This document shows positions 38,291 through 48,769 of a DNA stretch of 64,000 bases, piece by piece. The translations under genes were made by a program, and so were the position numbers. Within the stretch, counting starts at the first letter, position 1, and each line of letters starts with the position of its first letter. The notes under the pieces were generated by a model. That model ran no database searches. It was not told the DNA's origin and was given only the letters and a program-made list of their open reading frames with translations. The stretch lies in the NCBI RefSeq assembly GCF_026012395.1, contig NZ_BRZA01000001.1, positions 868,001 through 932,000 on the forward strand, given 5' to 3'. The DNA comes from Lysinibacillus piscis. GTDB taxonomy: Bacteria > Bacillota > Bacilli > Bacillales_A > Planococcaceae.

Positions 38291-39574
38291 TTATAACGGA
38301 ATATATTTTAACGGATTGACACTACCTACAGCTTGTCCACGCCAAGAGCCAATATGCACTTCAAAATGTAGATGCGGTCCTGTTGAACGACCTGTGCTAC
38401 CCATTGCTGCAATTTGTTGACCTTGTGATACTTCTGTACCAACACTTACATTAAACGAATTCAAATGAGCATAAACGGTTGTGTAAATTTCACCTTCAAT
38501 AGAATGTGTAATAATGACAACATTACCATATGAGCTAAGTGGTGCTGCATAGGAAACAACACCGTCAGCAGCGGCCCAAATTGGTGTCCCTGTTTGATTA
38601 GCAAGATCGACACCATAATGGAATTCAGGTCCTGCCCCAATATTACGCCACCCATATGGAGATGTTAAACGACCATTCGTCGGCTTAATCCATGTTCCAT
38701 CAGATGCTGGCGCATGAACTGCTGAATTACTACCATTCGCTCTTGCAGCAGCGGCAGCCGCAGCTGCTGCCTTTCGTTTTGCCTCTTGTTGACGAGCGAC
38801 TTCAGCTAAACGATTTTGCTCAGCAACAATTTTTTGTTGTAATTCATCACTAATATCAAGTGCCTCTGAATATTGTTTCTCCAATAACACTTTTTCTGAT
38901 TTTAGTTTTTCTTGCTCTTTCTCTAATTGGTCAACTAAGCTATTTTTCTCTGCTTTTTGCCCACTTAAAGAAGCTTTTAGGCGATCCAACTCTGCCTTTT
39001 TACCTTCAAGATTTTGTCTTTTATTCTCTAATACTTGTTTTTGCTCTTCTAACGTTTGTTTATCTTGTTTTTGGTCACGAATAATTTGACGATCTGCTTC
39101 AAAAATTGTGCTCACCGCAGATACACGGTCAATAAAATCGACAAAACTATTTGAACCAAGTAAAACATCTAAATAACTAACAGAACCACTTGCTTGAATA
39201 GCACGTACACGCTCTTGTATTAAAATATCACGCTCTTCAATTTTGCGTAATAACTCTGCAATCGAGGCTTCTAACGCTTCAATTTCTTTATTTGTCAGAC
39301 GAATCTCTTCCGTCACATTTGCTATATTCGCATTCGTTTTCTCAATTTCAGCATTCAATGTTTGAATTTGATTGAGTAATTGCTGTTGCTTTTCTTCATT
39401 TACCGTAATGGCACTTGTTTTATTTTTAATCGATGTATTTAATTCATTTTTCTTTGTTTCTACCTGTTTTTTTTCATCTTTTAAATCTGATAATGTTGTC
39501 GCATAGGCAGTGGGTGTTTGAATCAAAAGAAATAATGCAGATACTGTTGCAAGTATTTTGACTGAGCTTTTCAC
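38291..39574 (-). CDS. EnvC/PcsB-like coiled-coil M23 peptidoglycan hydrolase
   Basis: Product of 427 aa; GTG start nine bases after GGGAG. Signal peptide about 1-25 (ends TAYA). A long coiled coil (about 27-265, Lys/Glu/Gln-rich) is interrupted by VSYLDVLLGSNSFVDFIDRVS. A short Ala-rich linker precedes the C-terminal M23 domain (about 300-425). Metal ligands are present: His and Asp in FHYGVDLA and the HLH of GPHLHFEVH. It is therefore an active endopeptidase rather than a pure activator. It directly follows ftsX, so FtsEX probably gates it through the coiled coil, as with CwlO or PcsB. Confidence 0.92.
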   Translation of the reverse strand: MKSSVKILATVSALFLLIQTPTAYATTLSDLKDEKKQVETKKNELNTSIKNKTSAITVNEEKQQQLLNQIQTLNAEIEKTNANIANVTEEIRLTNKEIEALEASIAELLRKIEERDILIQERVRAIQASGSVSYLDVLLGSNSFVDFIDRVSAVSTIFEADRQIIRDQKQDKQTLEEQKQVLENKRQNLEGKKAELDRLKASLSGQKAEKNSLVDQLEKEQEKLKSEKVLLEKQYSEALDISDELQQKIVAEQNRLAEVARQQEAKRKAAAAAAAAARANGSNSAVHAPASDGTWIKPTNGRLTSPYGWRNIGAGPEFHYGVDLANQTGTPIWAAADGVVSYAAPLSSYGNVVIITHSIEGEIYTTVYAHLNSFNVSVGTEVSQGQQIAAMGSTGRSTGPHLHFEVHIGSWRGQAVGSVNPLKYIPL

Positions 39575-39598
39575 CGTTGGAACTCCCTTCTCGATATA

Positions 39599-40483
39599 CT
39601 AAATTTTTAAAAACTTTCTTACAGACATAAAGCTTCCCCATACACCAATCAACACGCCAATGAGTATAAGGAGCCCACTCACTTGATAGACGAGAGGTGA
39701 AAAACTTAGCATTTGAATCAGTTCTCCCTCTAAACGTGGTTTCACAATTTTATAAATGTTATGGTAAAGTGTTGCGACAACAGCGATAGGAATAATAGAG
39801 CCTAAAATACCAAGCCACATACCTTCCAAAACAAATGGAATTCGTACGAAGGAATTCGTTGCCCCTACCAATTTCATAATTTCAATCTCATCTCGACGAG
39901 CAATAATGGTAATACGAATCGTATTTGAGATAAGGAAAATGGCTGTAAATAACAGTCCAACGATTAACACTAGTCCCACATTTCGACTAGTATTTAGGAA
40001 TTTGAACAGCTTTTCTACTTTGCCTTCCCCATATTTCACATCGAATATGTAATCAAATTTAGCTATTTTTTTTGCCACTGCTGCTGTCTTCTGTGGCTCT
40101 TTCGCCTTTACATAAATAACATTTCGTAATGGGTTGCTTTGCTCTACAAGTTTAAAATCTTCCCCAAAATCCTTCACTAACTTCTTTAATTCATTTTCTT
40201 TCGTCGAATAGGTCATTTCCTCAATGTCTGGCAATTTCTCGATTTTATCCATCAGCTGTTTTTCAGCAGCTTCATCGGCTGTTTCATCAATTAATACTTT
40301 TATTTCAACATCATTTTCTAAATCATCAGCTACTTTATTTAAGTTCATCATAATGACTGCAAAGACGCCGACAAGCAGTAATGTAACTGTTACGGCACTC
40401 ACGGAGGCAATTGTCATCCAACTATTTCGTCCCAGCGATTTCACACTTTCTCTGACATGGCGGTTCAACGTTCTAAATTTCAT
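39599..40483 (-). CDS. ftsX: FtsX, permease-like subunit of FtsEX
   Basis: Product of 294 aa from the ATG at 40481-40483 (MKFRTLNRHVRES), nine bases after GGAGGTG; the frame to 40510 was rejected. One N-terminal TM helix, a ~100-residue extracellular loop, then three C-terminal TM helices: the FtsX plan. It couples ATP hydrolysis by FtsE to cell-wall hydrolase activation outside. Its start overlaps the end of ftsE by 11 bp, and the M23 hydrolase follows 24 bp later, so the three form an operon. Confidence 0.95.
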   Translation of the reverse strand: MKFRTLNRHVRESVKSLGRNSWMTIASVSAVTVTLLLVGVFAVIMMNLNKVADDLENDVEIKVLIDETADEAAEKQLMDKIEKLPDIEEMTYSTKENELKKLVKDFGEDFKLVEQSNPLRNVIYVKAKEPQKTAAVAKKIAKFDYIFDVKYGEGKVEKLFKFLNTSRNVGLVLIVGLLFTAIFLISNTIRITIIARRDEIEIMKLVGATNSFVRIPFVLEGMWLGILGSIIPIAVVATLYHNIYKIVKPRLEGELIQMLSFSPLVYQVSGLLILIGVLIGVWGSFMSVRKFLKI

Positions 40484-41159
40484 AACCGTATTCACCTCCA
40501 TGCTCATCACGCACGATCATACCACCCTCAATCGCAATGACACGACGACGAATCGTATTTACAATTTCACGGTTATGTGTAGCCATTACAATCGTTGTTC
40601 CACGAGAATTAATTTCTTCAAATAAATTCATAATCTCCCAAGATGTTTCAGGATCTAGATTCCCTGTCGGCTCATCGGCAATGACTACTTTTGGTATATT
40701 TACAATCGAGCGTGCAATCGACACACGTTGCTGTTCACCACCAGAAAGCTCGTTCGGAAACATTCTTGCTTTGTGTTTTAGCCCTACTAAATCTAGTACT
40801 TCCATCACACGACGACGAATTTCTATAGGTTCTTTCTCAATTACTTCTAAAGCGAATGCTACATTTTCATAGACATTTAAACGAGGAAGTAATTTAAAAT
40901 CTTGGAATACAACACCTAATTGACGACGCAAAAATGGTACTTTTTTATTTTTTAATGACGTTAAATTAATTCCATTGACAATAATTTCTCCAGAAGTCGC
41001 TCGTTCTTCACGATACATTAGTTTAATGAATGTCGATTTACCTGCACCACTTGGTCCTACGACATAGACAAACTCACCTTGTTTTATGTTTACAGAAATC
41101 CCATTTGTCGCAACGACACCATTTGGGTACTTCTTCATCACATTTTTCATTTCAATCAT
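40473..41159 (-). CDS. ftsE: FtsE, ATPase subunit of FtsEX
   Basis: Product of 228 aa, full length. Walker A GPSGAGKS (about 36-43), Q-loop VVFQDFKLLP, signature LSGGEQQRVSIARSI (about 139-153), Walker B VVIADEPTGNLDP and H-loop ATHNREIV. First gene of ftsE-ftsX-M23. A possible -10 TATAAT lies at the complement of 41210-41215, but no good -35 was found. Confidence 0.97.
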   Translation of the reverse strand: MIEMKNVMKKYPNGVVATNGISVNIKQGEFVYVVGPSGAGKSTFIKLMYREERATSGEIIVNGINLTSLKNKKVPFLRRQLGVVFQDFKLLPRLNVYENVAFALEVIEKEPIEIRRRVMEVLDLVGLKHKARMFPNELSGGEQQRVSIARSIVNIPKVVIADEPTGNLDPETSWEIMNLFEEINSRGTTIVMATHNREIVNTIRRRVIAIEGGMIVRDEHGGEYGYEI

Positions 41160-41440
41160 GTTTTAAACCACCTAAAATTCTTAGCTATGTAAGAAGTATT
41201 TCATTACCTATTATAGCACTCTATTTCTATTTGTTTATTACATTTTCATTTCATTACATGGTAGTTCTTGCTATTTCCCTATTTTTTTTACACAGAAAAA
41301 TCAAATTTCCGTCAAAATCTAGCAACAAAATAAATATTTTATGACAAATAAATTCTCAGCTCAGTTTGCAAAGTATTATCACTAAGAATGTAAACTAAGC
41401 ACTTTACATTCAATCAAACCATTCATTTTACTTTAACGCG
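41160..41440. other. ftsE upstream region with an inverted repeat
   Basis: AT-rich gap without a gene. GAATGTAAA-ctaagcac-TTTACATTC (41386-41411) is a 9-bp inverted repeat without a T tract, so it may be an operator or a processing site. The ftsE promoter presumably lies between it and 41160. The cytochrome gene cccB, which B. subtilis carries beside ftsE, is absent. Confidence 0.4.
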
Positions 41441-41473
41441 AAAAAACACGCAAGCTCATGTGAGAGCTTGCGT
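41441..41473 (-). terminator. Terminator of the yvlB-like gene
   Basis: CACGCAAGCTC (41447-41457) pairs with GAGCTTGCGTG (41463-41473); minus-strand U tract from the A run 41441-41446. Confidence 0.88.
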
Positions 41474-41486
41474 GCTAAAAGCAAGA

Positions 41487-42635
41487 TTAAATTTGTTGCT
41501 CATCTGTTGTTGTATAACGTACTAACACTGAGCCCGTTTTAGATTCACCTTCAATAAATAGGCGATTCGCATTTTCAACTTCTTTATCAAAACGGACAAC
41601 CTTTGATAAAAATTGATCTTGTGATTCTAATTTCTTCACATCTGCAATGCCAATATCTACTTTGCCAAAGTTTGTGACCGCTTTTCCACTTAACGACATC
41701 GTGCGTGGAACATACAATTCAACAGAGCCAGCGACAGTTTGTGCCTTGATTTTGGATGAGTTAGTGGAGCAAGTTGTGACTACGACATGTCCATTAACAG
41801 ATTTCGCTTCTACCTCATCAAGTGCCCCATCAATATACACACGGCCATTTAATGTTTCTGCTTCTAAATCTTTACCACGGATTTGGAACAATTCGATAGA
41901 GCCATTGGAAGAATCAATTTCAGCATTATCAAAGTTAAATTTAGCACCTTTGATTGCTCCATTTAATGTTTTCACTTTCAATTGCTCATACGATACATCT
42001 TGTAATGAAACATGACCATTCATTAAACGGACAGATAATTTTTCGAGCTTATCTTGCGGTACTAGCACCCTCACATTGACTTGCACCAATTTCAATTGGC
42101 TTAAAATGCGCAATGTTTGTTGTTCTTCCTTCACAATAAATTGCTCTAAAAAATGTGCACGAGTAGCTTCTTCACTATCATTTGTCAATGGTGCCTTCAC
42201 CTTACAAATAACTTGGATGCTCTCACCTTCGCCTTGTTCAATGGAGAAATGACCGTTTGGTAACTCGACTACGATATTCTCTACAGGTGTAGCTATTTCT
42301 TCTGTATGTGTAAATTCGATTTTATCACCAAATGGAGATGTGATATCGAATTCCTTTACTTTTTTGACAGCCGTATTCATCATATCCATAAATAATGAGC
42401 CGATTTGTGTTAAATCTTTACGGAAATCTTGAATCTCATCTTGGAAATACTTAGCGAAATCTGTATCTTTCTGTTGTTCTTCAAATAGAGACTCCTCTTT
42501 TGATGGCTCCTCTTTTGTGATTGGTTGAGTAGACTTGCCAGGTTGCTCTAATGCTTCTAATAATGTAATCGCCTCTTGCGCTGAAATCGTTCCTTTTTCC
42601 ACAAGCTCTAAAATACGTTGACGTTCATTTTGCAT
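41487..42635 (-). CDS. yvlB: DUF4097 (YvlB-like) putative adhesin/stress protein
   Basis: Product of 382 aa. The N-terminal ~30 residues (RILELVEKGTISAQEAITLLEAL) form the short helical SHOCT-like segment common in YvlB-type proteins. The C-terminal ~240 residues are a DUF4097 right-handed beta-helix with repeating VRLMNGHVSL, VKTLNGAIKG, AETLNGRVYI and AKSVNGHVVV units. No signal peptide, so probably cytoplasmic. B. subtilis YvlB belongs to a cell-envelope stress group; regulation here is unknown. Monocistronic between ftsE and uvrA. Confidence 0.85.
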   Translation of the reverse strand: MQNERQRILELVEKGTISAQEAITLLEALEQPGKSTQPITKEEPSKEESLFEEQQKDTDFAKYFQDEIQDFRKDLTQIGSLFMDMMNTAVKKVKEFDITSPFGDKIEFTHTEEIATPVENIVVELPNGHFSIEQGEGESIQVICKVKAPLTNDSEEATRAHFLEQFIVKEEQQTLRILSQLKLVQVNVRVLVPQDKLEKLSVRLMNGHVSLQDVSYEQLKVKTLNGAIKGAKFNFDNAEIDSSNGSIELFQIRGKDLEAETLNGRVYIDGALDEVEAKSVNGHVVVTTCSTNSSKIKAQTVAGSVELYVPRTMSLSGKAVTNFGKVDIGIADVKKLESQDQFLSKVVRFDKEVENANRLFIEGESKTGSVLVRYTTTDEQQI

Positions 42636-42710
42636 AATATAATAGCCTCCTCAGGTCGTTATACTATTAATACGCATCTACTTATGAAAGGTTTCATTTT
42701 ATCCACAAAT

Positions 42711-45584
42711 TCATTTACTGCGACTACTAGCCTCTGCAAGAACAGTATCCATTCTCAAACGATCCCGAGCTAGTATTGGTCTCAAATACTTCCCTGTATA
42801 AGAGCCTTCTACTTTCACGACTTCCTCTGGTGTACCTGTAGCAACAATCGTACCACCTTTATCGCCACCTTCAGGACCTAGGTCAATAATATAATCTGCT
42901 GTTTTAATAACATCTAAATTATGCTCAATAACTAATACTGAATCACCGTTTTCTACTAGACGTTGCAAGACAACTAATAAACGTGCAATATCATCTGCAT
43001 GTAAACCTGTCGTTGGCTCATCTAAAATATAAAATGACTTACCATTTGAACGACGATGTAATTCAGAGGCTAATTTAACGCGCTGTGCCTCACCACCAGA
43101 TAATGTCGTAGCAGGCTGCCCTAATTTCATATAGCCCAATCCAACATCGACAATTGTCTGTAGTTTACGCTGAATTTTAGGTATATTTTCAAAAAAGATA
43201 ACGGCATTCTCAATCGTCATATCTAAAATTTCTGCAATATTTTTATCTTTATATTTCACTTCTAATGTTTCGCGATTATAACGATTACCATGACATACTT
43301 CACATGGTACATAAACATCTGGTAAGAAGTGCATTTCAATTTTAATAATGCCATCTCCACGACATGCTTCACAGCGTCCACCTTTCACATTAAAGCTAAA
43401 ACGACCTTTTTTATAGCCACGTACTTTTGCTTCATTCGTTGTCGCAAACACATCACGAATATCATCAAAAACACCTGTATATGTCGCTGGATTCGAGCGT
43501 GGCGTACGACCAATTGGTGATTGATCAATATCAATGACCTTTTCAAGTACTTCCATACCCGTTACTTCTTTATGTTCACCAGGCTTTACTTTAGAACGAT
43601 TCAATTGCTGTGCTAATGTCTTATATAAAATTTCATTAATCAGCGTAGATTTTCCTGAGCCCGAAACACCTGTAACCGCCACAAATAAGCCTAATGGAAT
43701 ATCTACTTTGACATTGCGTAGATTATTTTCCTTTGCTCCTTTAATAGATAGCTTACGTCCATCTGGTTTACGTCGCTCTATAGGTAGCGGAATAAATTTT
43801 TTGCCGCTTAAATATTGTCCTGTTAACGATTGGTTATTTTCCATTACTTCCTGTGGTGTACCTGCTGCCACAATTTGCCCACCATGCACACCAGCCCCTG
43901 GACCAACATCGATTAAATAATCTGCTGCTAGCATTGTATCTTCATCATGTTCTACTACAATCAATGTATTCCCAATATCACGCATATTTTTTAATGTACT
44001 AATAAGACGGTCATTATCACGCTGATGTAAACCAATCGATGGTTCATCCAAAATATATAAAACACCTGTTAAACGTGATCCAATTTGTGTAGCCAATCGA
44101 ATGCGCTGTGCCTCACCACCCGACAATGTCCCAGCAGCTCTACTCAACGTTAAATAATCTAGTCCTACATTTACAAGAAAGCCTAATCTTTCTTCAATTT
44201 CACGCAGTACTAAACGTGCAATTTGCATATCCTTTTCCGATAGTTGTAGATTTTTGAAAAATGTATCTGCTTCTTGAATTGAATACTTTGTCACTTCTCC
44301 AATATGCTGATCTGCTAATTTCACAGCTAATGTCTCAGGCTTTAAACGATAGCCTTTACAAGATGGACACGCCTGCTGTGTCATATATTTTTCCATCTGC
44401 TCACGTACATAATCAGATGTGGTTTCTTTAAAACGACGTTCTACGTTGCGCACAACGCCCTCAAATTCAATCATTTGATCACGAACATTGCCAAATTCGT
44501 TTTCATAATGGAAATGAATTTTTTCTTGACCTGAGCCATATAAAATTTTATCCATCTGTTCTTTTGGCAAGTCTTTCACAGGAACATCCATTGGAATGTG
44601 ATAATGCTGACATACCGCCTGTAATAATTGTGGATAGTATTGTGAACTTGTTGGCTCCCATGGTGCAATCGCATGATTTAATAACGTACGTTCCCAATCT
44701 GGTATGATTAATTCTAAATCGACCTCCTGTGCTGAACCTAAGCCATCACAAGTTGGACAAGCACCAAAAGGACTGTTAAAGGAAAACATACGTGGCTCCA
44801 GCTCACCGATTGAAAACCCACATAATGGACATGCATGGTGTTCGCTAAATAATAATTCCTCATGCTCCATCACATCGACTAACACACGCCCATCCGCTAA
44901 TCGTAGTGCTGTTTCTAAAGAGTCACTCAAACGAGCTGCAATGCCTTCTTTCATCACAACACGATCCACCACGACCTCAATGGAATGCTTTTTATTTTTA
45001 TCAAGCTCAATCGCATCATCTAGATCACGCAATTCCCCATCAATCCGCACACGCACAAAGCCTTGTTTCTTTAAATCCTCTAATAACTTGACATGTGTAC
45101 CTTTACGTCCAGTTACCATTGGCGCTAATAGCTGCATTTTCGTTCTTTCAGGATAGGATAATAGACGATCCACCATTTGCTCAATCGTTTGTGATGTAAT
45201 CTCAATGCCATGATTTGGACAAATAGGCTTACCAATACGTGCATATAATAGCCGTAAATAATCATAAATTTCTGTTACCGTACCAACTGTTGAGCGAGGA
45301 TTACGGCTTGTTGTTTTTTGATCAATGGAAATAGCAGGAGATAAGCCTTCAATCGCATCGACATCAGGCTTATCCATTTGACCAAGAAATTGTCTAGCAT
45401 AGGCAGACAATGATTCTACATAGCGGCGTTGTCCTTCTGCATAAATCGTATCGAATGCTAATGATGATTTCCCTGAGCCTGATAAACCTGTTAAAACAAC
45501 TAATTGATCACGTGGTATTGTTACATCAATATTTTTTAAATTATGTGCACGAGCTCCCTGCACAATGATTTCAGTATTTTTCAC
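42711..45584 (-). CDS. uvrA: Excinuclease ABC subunit A
   Basis: Damage-recognition ATPase of nucleotide excision repair. Product of 957 aa, full length. GTG start (45582-45584), seven bases from AGGGTGA that overlaps the uvrB stop. Walker A motifs GLSGSGKS (about 32) and GVSGSGKS (about 640), two ABC signatures ([24 protein letters not shown]) and zinc ligands CPLCG and [15 protein letters not shown]. It follows uvrB by 7 bp in an SOS operon. Confidence 0.98.
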   Translation of the reverse strand: MKNTEIIVQGARAHNLKNIDVTIPRDQLVVLTGLSGSGKSSLAFDTIYAEGQRRYVESLSAYARQFLGQMDKPDVDAIEGLSPAISIDQKTTSRNPRSTVGTVTEIYDYLRLLYARIGKPICPNHGIEITSQTIEQMVDRLLSYPERTKMQLLAPMVTGRKGTHVKLLEDLKKQGFVRVRIDGELRDLDDAIELDKNKKHSIEVVVDRVVMKEGIAARLSDSLETALRLADGRVLVDVMEHEELLFSEHHACPLCGFSIGELEPRMFSFNSPFGACPTCDGLGSAQEVDLELIIPDWERTLLNHAIAPWEPTSSQYYPQLLQAVCQHYHIPMDVPVKDLPKEQMDKILYGSGQEKIHFHYENEFGNVRDQMIEFEGVVRNVERRFKETTSDYVREQMEKYMTQQACPSCKGYRLKPETLAVKLADQHIGEVTKYSIQEADTFFKNLQLSEKDMQIARLVLREIEERLGFLVNVGLDYLTLSRAAGTLSGGEAQRIRLATQIGSRLTGVLYILDEPSIGLHQRDNDRLISTLKNMRDIGNTLIVVEHDEDTMLAADYLIDVGPGAGVHGGQIVAAGTPQEVMENNQSLTGQYLSGKKFIPLPIERRKPDGRKLSIKGAKENNLRNVKVDIPLGLFVAVTGVSGSGKSTLINEILYKTLAQQLNRSKVKPGEHKEVTGMEVLEKVIDIDQSPIGRTPRSNPATYTGVFDDIRDVFATTNEAKVRGYKKGRFSFNVKGGRCEACRGDGIIKIEMHFLPDVYVPCEVCHGNRYNRETLEVKYKDKNIAEILDMTIENAVIFFENIPKIQRKLQTIVDVGLGYMKLGQPATTLSGGEAQRVKLASELHRRSNGKSFYILDEPTTGLHADDIARLLVVLQRLVENGDSVLVIEHNLDVIKTADYIIDLGPEGGDKGGTIVATGTPEEVVKVEGSYTGKYLRPILARDRLRMDTVLAEASSRSK

Positions 45585-45591
45585 AAGTCAT

Positions 45592-47571
45592 TCACCCTTC
45601 TACTTTCAGTTCAAATATCGTATCACGCAATTCAGCAGCACGCTCGTAATCGAGTGCCTTTGCTGCCTCTTTCATTTCGATTTCTAATGATGCGATGAGC
45701 TGTTCTCTTTCTGCCTTCGTTAATTTTTTTCCTTTTGTCGCCTTTGTAGCATAAGTCGCCTCTTCTTCAGCCACTTGTGTTGCACGAATAACTTCAGGAA
45801 TTTTCTTCACAATTGTTTGCGGAGTAATACCGTGTTTCTCGTTGTAAGCCATTTGAATGGTACGACGACGCTTCGTTTCATCAATCGCCTTTTTCATGGA
45901 ATCTGTCATATGATCCGCATACATAATGACATGACCATTCGCATTACGTGCAGCACGTCCGATTGTTTGTATAAGTGAACGTTCTGAGCGTAAAAATCCT
46001 TCTTTATCTGCATCTAAAATAGCTACAAGTGATACTTCAGGAATATCTAACCCTTCTCGTAATAAATTAATCCCTACTAACACATCATATGTGCCTTTGC
46101 GTAGCTCACGAATAATTTCAATACGTTCAAGCGTTTTAATTTCTGAGTGTAAGTATTCCACCTTTAAGCCCATTTCTTTCAAATAGGTTGTTAAATCCTC
46201 TGACATCTTTTTCGTCAATGTCGTCACAAGCACCCGCTCATTACGTGCAATTCGGTCTTGAATTTCATCGATTAAATCATCAATTTGCCCCTCAATTGGA
46301 CGTACCTCAATTTGTGGGTCAAGTAATCCTGTTGGACGAATAATTTGTTGTGCCATTTTGGGTGTATGCTCTAGCTCGTATGGACCTGGTGTTGCAGATA
46401 CATAGATAGCTTGATGAACACGCTCATCAAATTCTTCAAAGCGCAAAGGACGATTATCTAAAGCAGATGGTAGACGGAAACCATGCTCTACTAGCACACC
46501 TTTACGCGCTTGGTCACCATTATACATTCCTCGAACCTGTGGCAATGTCACATGACTTTCATCTACCACAAGTAAAAAATCATCTGGAAAATAATCGAGC
46601 AATGTATATGGTGTTGCACCCGATTCACGTAGTGTTAAATGGCGTGAATAATTTTCAACACCTGAGCAAAAACCCATTTCTCGCATCATCTCTAAATCAT
46701 AGCGTGTTCGCTGCTCTAAACGCTGTGCCTCCAATAGCTTATCTTCCGCACGCAATAAAGCGAGGCGTTCTTCTAGTTCCTGTTCAATATTATCAATCGC
46801 TTTACGCATCTTTTCTTCTCGTGTAACGAAGTGAGAGGCTGGAAAAATAGCCACATGGTCTCGTTCTGCAATAATTTCACCTGTTAAGGCATTTACCTCT
46901 CGGATACGGTCGATTTCGTCACCGAAAAATTCCACACGAATACAATGCTCATCACGGGAAGCTGGGAAAATCTCTACCACATCTCCACGTACACGAAATG
47001 TTCCTCGTGTAAAGCTAACATCATTACGCTCATATTGTACATCTACTAACTTGCGTAACAATTGATTGCGCTCAATTTCCATCCCTGTACGAATAGATAC
47101 GACCATTGCACGATATTCTTCTGGAGAACCTAAACCATAAATACACGATACAGAAGCAATAATAATGACATCATCACGCTCAAATAACGCCGATGTAGCA
47201 GAATGGCGCAATTTATCGATTTCATCATTGATACTCGAGTCTTTTTCGATATAGGTATCTGTTTGTGGAACATATGCCTCTGGTTGATAATAATCATAAT
47301 AACTAACAAAATATTCAACCGCATTATTTGGAAAGAACTCTTTAAATTCGCTATATAATTGCCCTGCCAATGTTTTATTATGCGCCATAATCAATGTCGG
47401 CTTTTTTACTTGCTGAATAACATTAGAAATCGTAAATGTTTTACCTGTCCCTGTTGCACCAAGCAAAGTTTGATGACGCTTCCCTTCACGTACACCTTCT
47501 ACTAATTCCGCTATTGCTTGTGGTTGATCGCCATTTGGTTGATATGGTGCTTGTAAATCAAATGTTTGCAC
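45592..47571 (-). CDS. uvrB: Excinuclease ABC subunit B
   Basis: Damage-verification helicase-like subunit. Product of 659 aa, usual length. GTG start (47569-47571). Walker A GATGTGKT (about 38-45), the DNA-probing beta-hairpin [13 protein letters not shown], helicase motifs in [10 protein letters not shown] and QTIGRAARN, and a C-terminal UVR domain (about 620-655, [14 protein letters not shown]-like) that binds UvrC/UvrA. Preceded by a LexA box. First gene of uvrB-uvrA. Confidence 0.98.
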   Translation of the reverse strand: MQTFDLQAPYQPNGDQPQAIAELVEGVREGKRHQTLLGATGTGKTFTISNVIQQVKKPTLIMAHNKTLAGQLYSEFKEFFPNNAVEYFVSYYDYYQPEAYVPQTDTYIEKDSSINDEIDKLRHSATSALFERDDVIIIASVSCIYGLGSPEEYRAMVVSIRTGMEIERNQLLRKLVDVQYERNDVSFTRGTFRVRGDVVEIFPASRDEHCIRVEFFGDEIDRIREVNALTGEIIAERDHVAIFPASHFVTREEKMRKAIDNIEQELEERLALLRAEDKLLEAQRLEQRTRYDLEMMREMGFCSGVENYSRHLTLRESGATPYTLLDYFPDDFLLVVDESHVTLPQVRGMYNGDQARKGVLVEHGFRLPSALDNRPLRFEEFDERVHQAIYVSATPGPYELEHTPKMAQQIIRPTGLLDPQIEVRPIEGQIDDLIDEIQDRIARNERVLVTTLTKKMSEDLTTYLKEMGLKVEYLHSEIKTLERIEIIRELRKGTYDVLVGINLLREGLDIPEVSLVAILDADKEGFLRSERSLIQTIGRAARNANGHVIMYADHMTDSMKKAIDETKRRRTIQMAYNEKHGITPQTIVKKIPEVIRATQVAEEEATYATKATKGKKLTKAEREQLIASLEIEMKEAAKALDYERAAELRDTIFELKVEG

Positions 47572-47643
47572 AGTTATTTCAGCCCTTTCCGTTATCTTTG
47601 TATCTCTAGTTTAGCATAGCCCAACAAAAATATCGAATTTTAA

Positions 47644-47657
47644 CGAACGAATGTTTG
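47644..47657 (-). promoter_or_regulatory. LexA (SOS) box upstream of uvrB
   Basis: CGAACGAATGTTTG fits the Gram-positive LexA/DinR consensus CGAACNNNNGTTYG. It is 73 bp upstream of the uvrB start, in the promoter region, so uvrBA should be DNA-damage inducible. Confidence 0.88.
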
Positions 47658-47696
47658 TGAACATTTTCAAGTTATTTAGTATTTATTTTTACATAC

Positions 47697-47730
47697 AAAA
47701 ACCCACTCTCTTATGAGCAAGAAAGTGGGT
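47697..47730 (-). terminator. Terminator of the IDEAL-domain gene
   Basis: ACCCACT (47701-47707) pairs with AGTGGGT (47724-47730); a minus-strand TTTT from the A run at 47697-47700 follows. Confidence 0.75.
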
Positions 47731-47739
47731 ACAGGTTGA

Positions 47740-47982
47740 TTATTCAGTTGTTTCTTCACGTAGCATTTGTAATTCAGCTGCATATTGCTGGAACGACTGC
47801 TTATCTCTATTATCGAGTGCTACATCAATTAATGCTATCAGCTGTTCTTGACGATGTATACGCTGGATGTGATTTAAAAATAAATCCAAATAAATCTCGT
47901 CCAATAATTTTTCTGCCTCATCAACCTCATTGGAATGACCGACTGCTCTTAAAAAATCTGTGTACGAATATTGTTTATCCAA
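47740..47982 (-). CDS. IDEAL-domain protein
   Basis: Short protein of 80 aa starting at TTG (complement of 47980-47982), which has better spacing from GAGGTGAGG than the GTG at 47991. The C-terminal ~40 residues (QLIALIDVALDNRDKQSFQQ) match the IDEAL domain, a short helical module of Bacillales proteins such as the YpiB type. The N-terminal DFLRAVGHSNEVDEAEKLLD is also helical. Divergent from comK across a 220-bp region. Function unknown; the neighbourhood may hint at a role with competence or division genes. Confidence 0.75.
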   Translation of the reverse strand: MDKQYSYTDFLRAVGHSNEVDEAEKLLDEIYLDLFLNHIQRIHRQEQLIALIDVALDNRDKQSFQQYAAELQMLREETTE

Positions 47983-48074
47983 CGTCCTCACCTCAATCCT
48001 TTTCTAAATTATATGTAAAGTCATATAAAAAGGCAATATAAAAAGACTGAAAATTTATAAAATTCATAATTATG

Positions 48075-48117
48075 ATGAAGGAATTTTGCCCAAATCTTAC
48101 TAGTAAAAGCACTTTTT
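48075..48117 (+). promoter_or_regulatory. Possible K-box (ComK site) upstream of comK
   Basis: A perfect AT-box AAAA-gcact-TTTT at 48105-48117 is preceded after 17 bp by an imperfect one, ATGA-aggaa-TTTT (48075-48087). ComK dimers bind paired A4N5T4 boxes at set spacings, so autoregulation is plausible; AT-rich DNA yields such matches by chance. Confidence 0.45.
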
Positions 48118-48205
48118 TTTATACGATTTTTGCCTTTATTAAGATTTTGGTAAATAGCAATACACCTCTACACTATGAGCAATAAAGAAGAAAGGGAGGC
48201 TATAT

Positions 48206-48721
48206 ATGCCATCAAATTATGCAAATGGATACTTAATGTCTTTTAACACTTATTTATTGGAGCCTGTCCCACATGGCTCTAAAACTTTCACACGGGTCAT
48301 TGATAAACACAATGAACTGATCATTACACGGAAACCAATGCACATATTGCGGAAATCTTGTATTTCATTAGGAACAACCTATGAAGCAGCAAAATACTCA
48401 GCCAAACGCTTTTTTGGCAATCAACATAAATTACCTATTGTTGTTGCGTATGATTATGGTTTTCCTTGCATCTTTTTACCAACCTATTCACCAAACTCCA
48501 TTCATAATATTTGGATTGGTCTACATGCCATCATTAATATTAAGCCAAGTAAATTAGGCTGTATTGTTACATTAAAAAATAATCAAGATATCGAATTACC
48601 GATTCAATACGCTTCGATTAGTAAACAATTTGTCAATGCCTCTATGCTGTATAAACACTATATGAATGAGCGCAAGGAGATTCGCGAAAATACAACACAT
48701 TACCATCCTTTTTTTGAATGA
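48206..48721 (+). CDS. comK: ComK-family competence transcription factor (copy 1)
   Basis: Product of 171 aa. ATG after GGGAGG. Aligns by eye along most of B. subtilis ComK. KPMHILRKSCISLGTTYEAA corresponds to KPLQIVDRSCRFFGSSYAGR, HKLPIVVAYDYGFPCIFLPT to the HKPPIMVDPSNQIFLFPT region, and IELPIQYASISKQFVNASML to MELPISYNSFENQVYRTAWL. It lacks the extended N- and C-terminal tails (B. subtilis 192 aa), including the region used for MecA-ClpC degradation there, so its turnover may differ. ComK activates DNA-uptake genes. Confidence 0.88.
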   Translation: MPSNYANGYLMSFNTYLLEPVPHGSKTFTRVIDKHNELIITRKPMHILRKSCISLGTTYEAAKYSAKRFFGNQHKLPIVVAYDYGFPCIFLPTYSPNSIHNIWIGLHAIINIKPSKLGCIVTLKNNQDIELPIQYASISKQFVNASMLYKHYMNERKEIRENTTHYHPFFE

Positions 48722-48769
48722 ATGATGCCCATTTTTGAGAAAAATCGATTAAAATAGAGGTGATTATAT

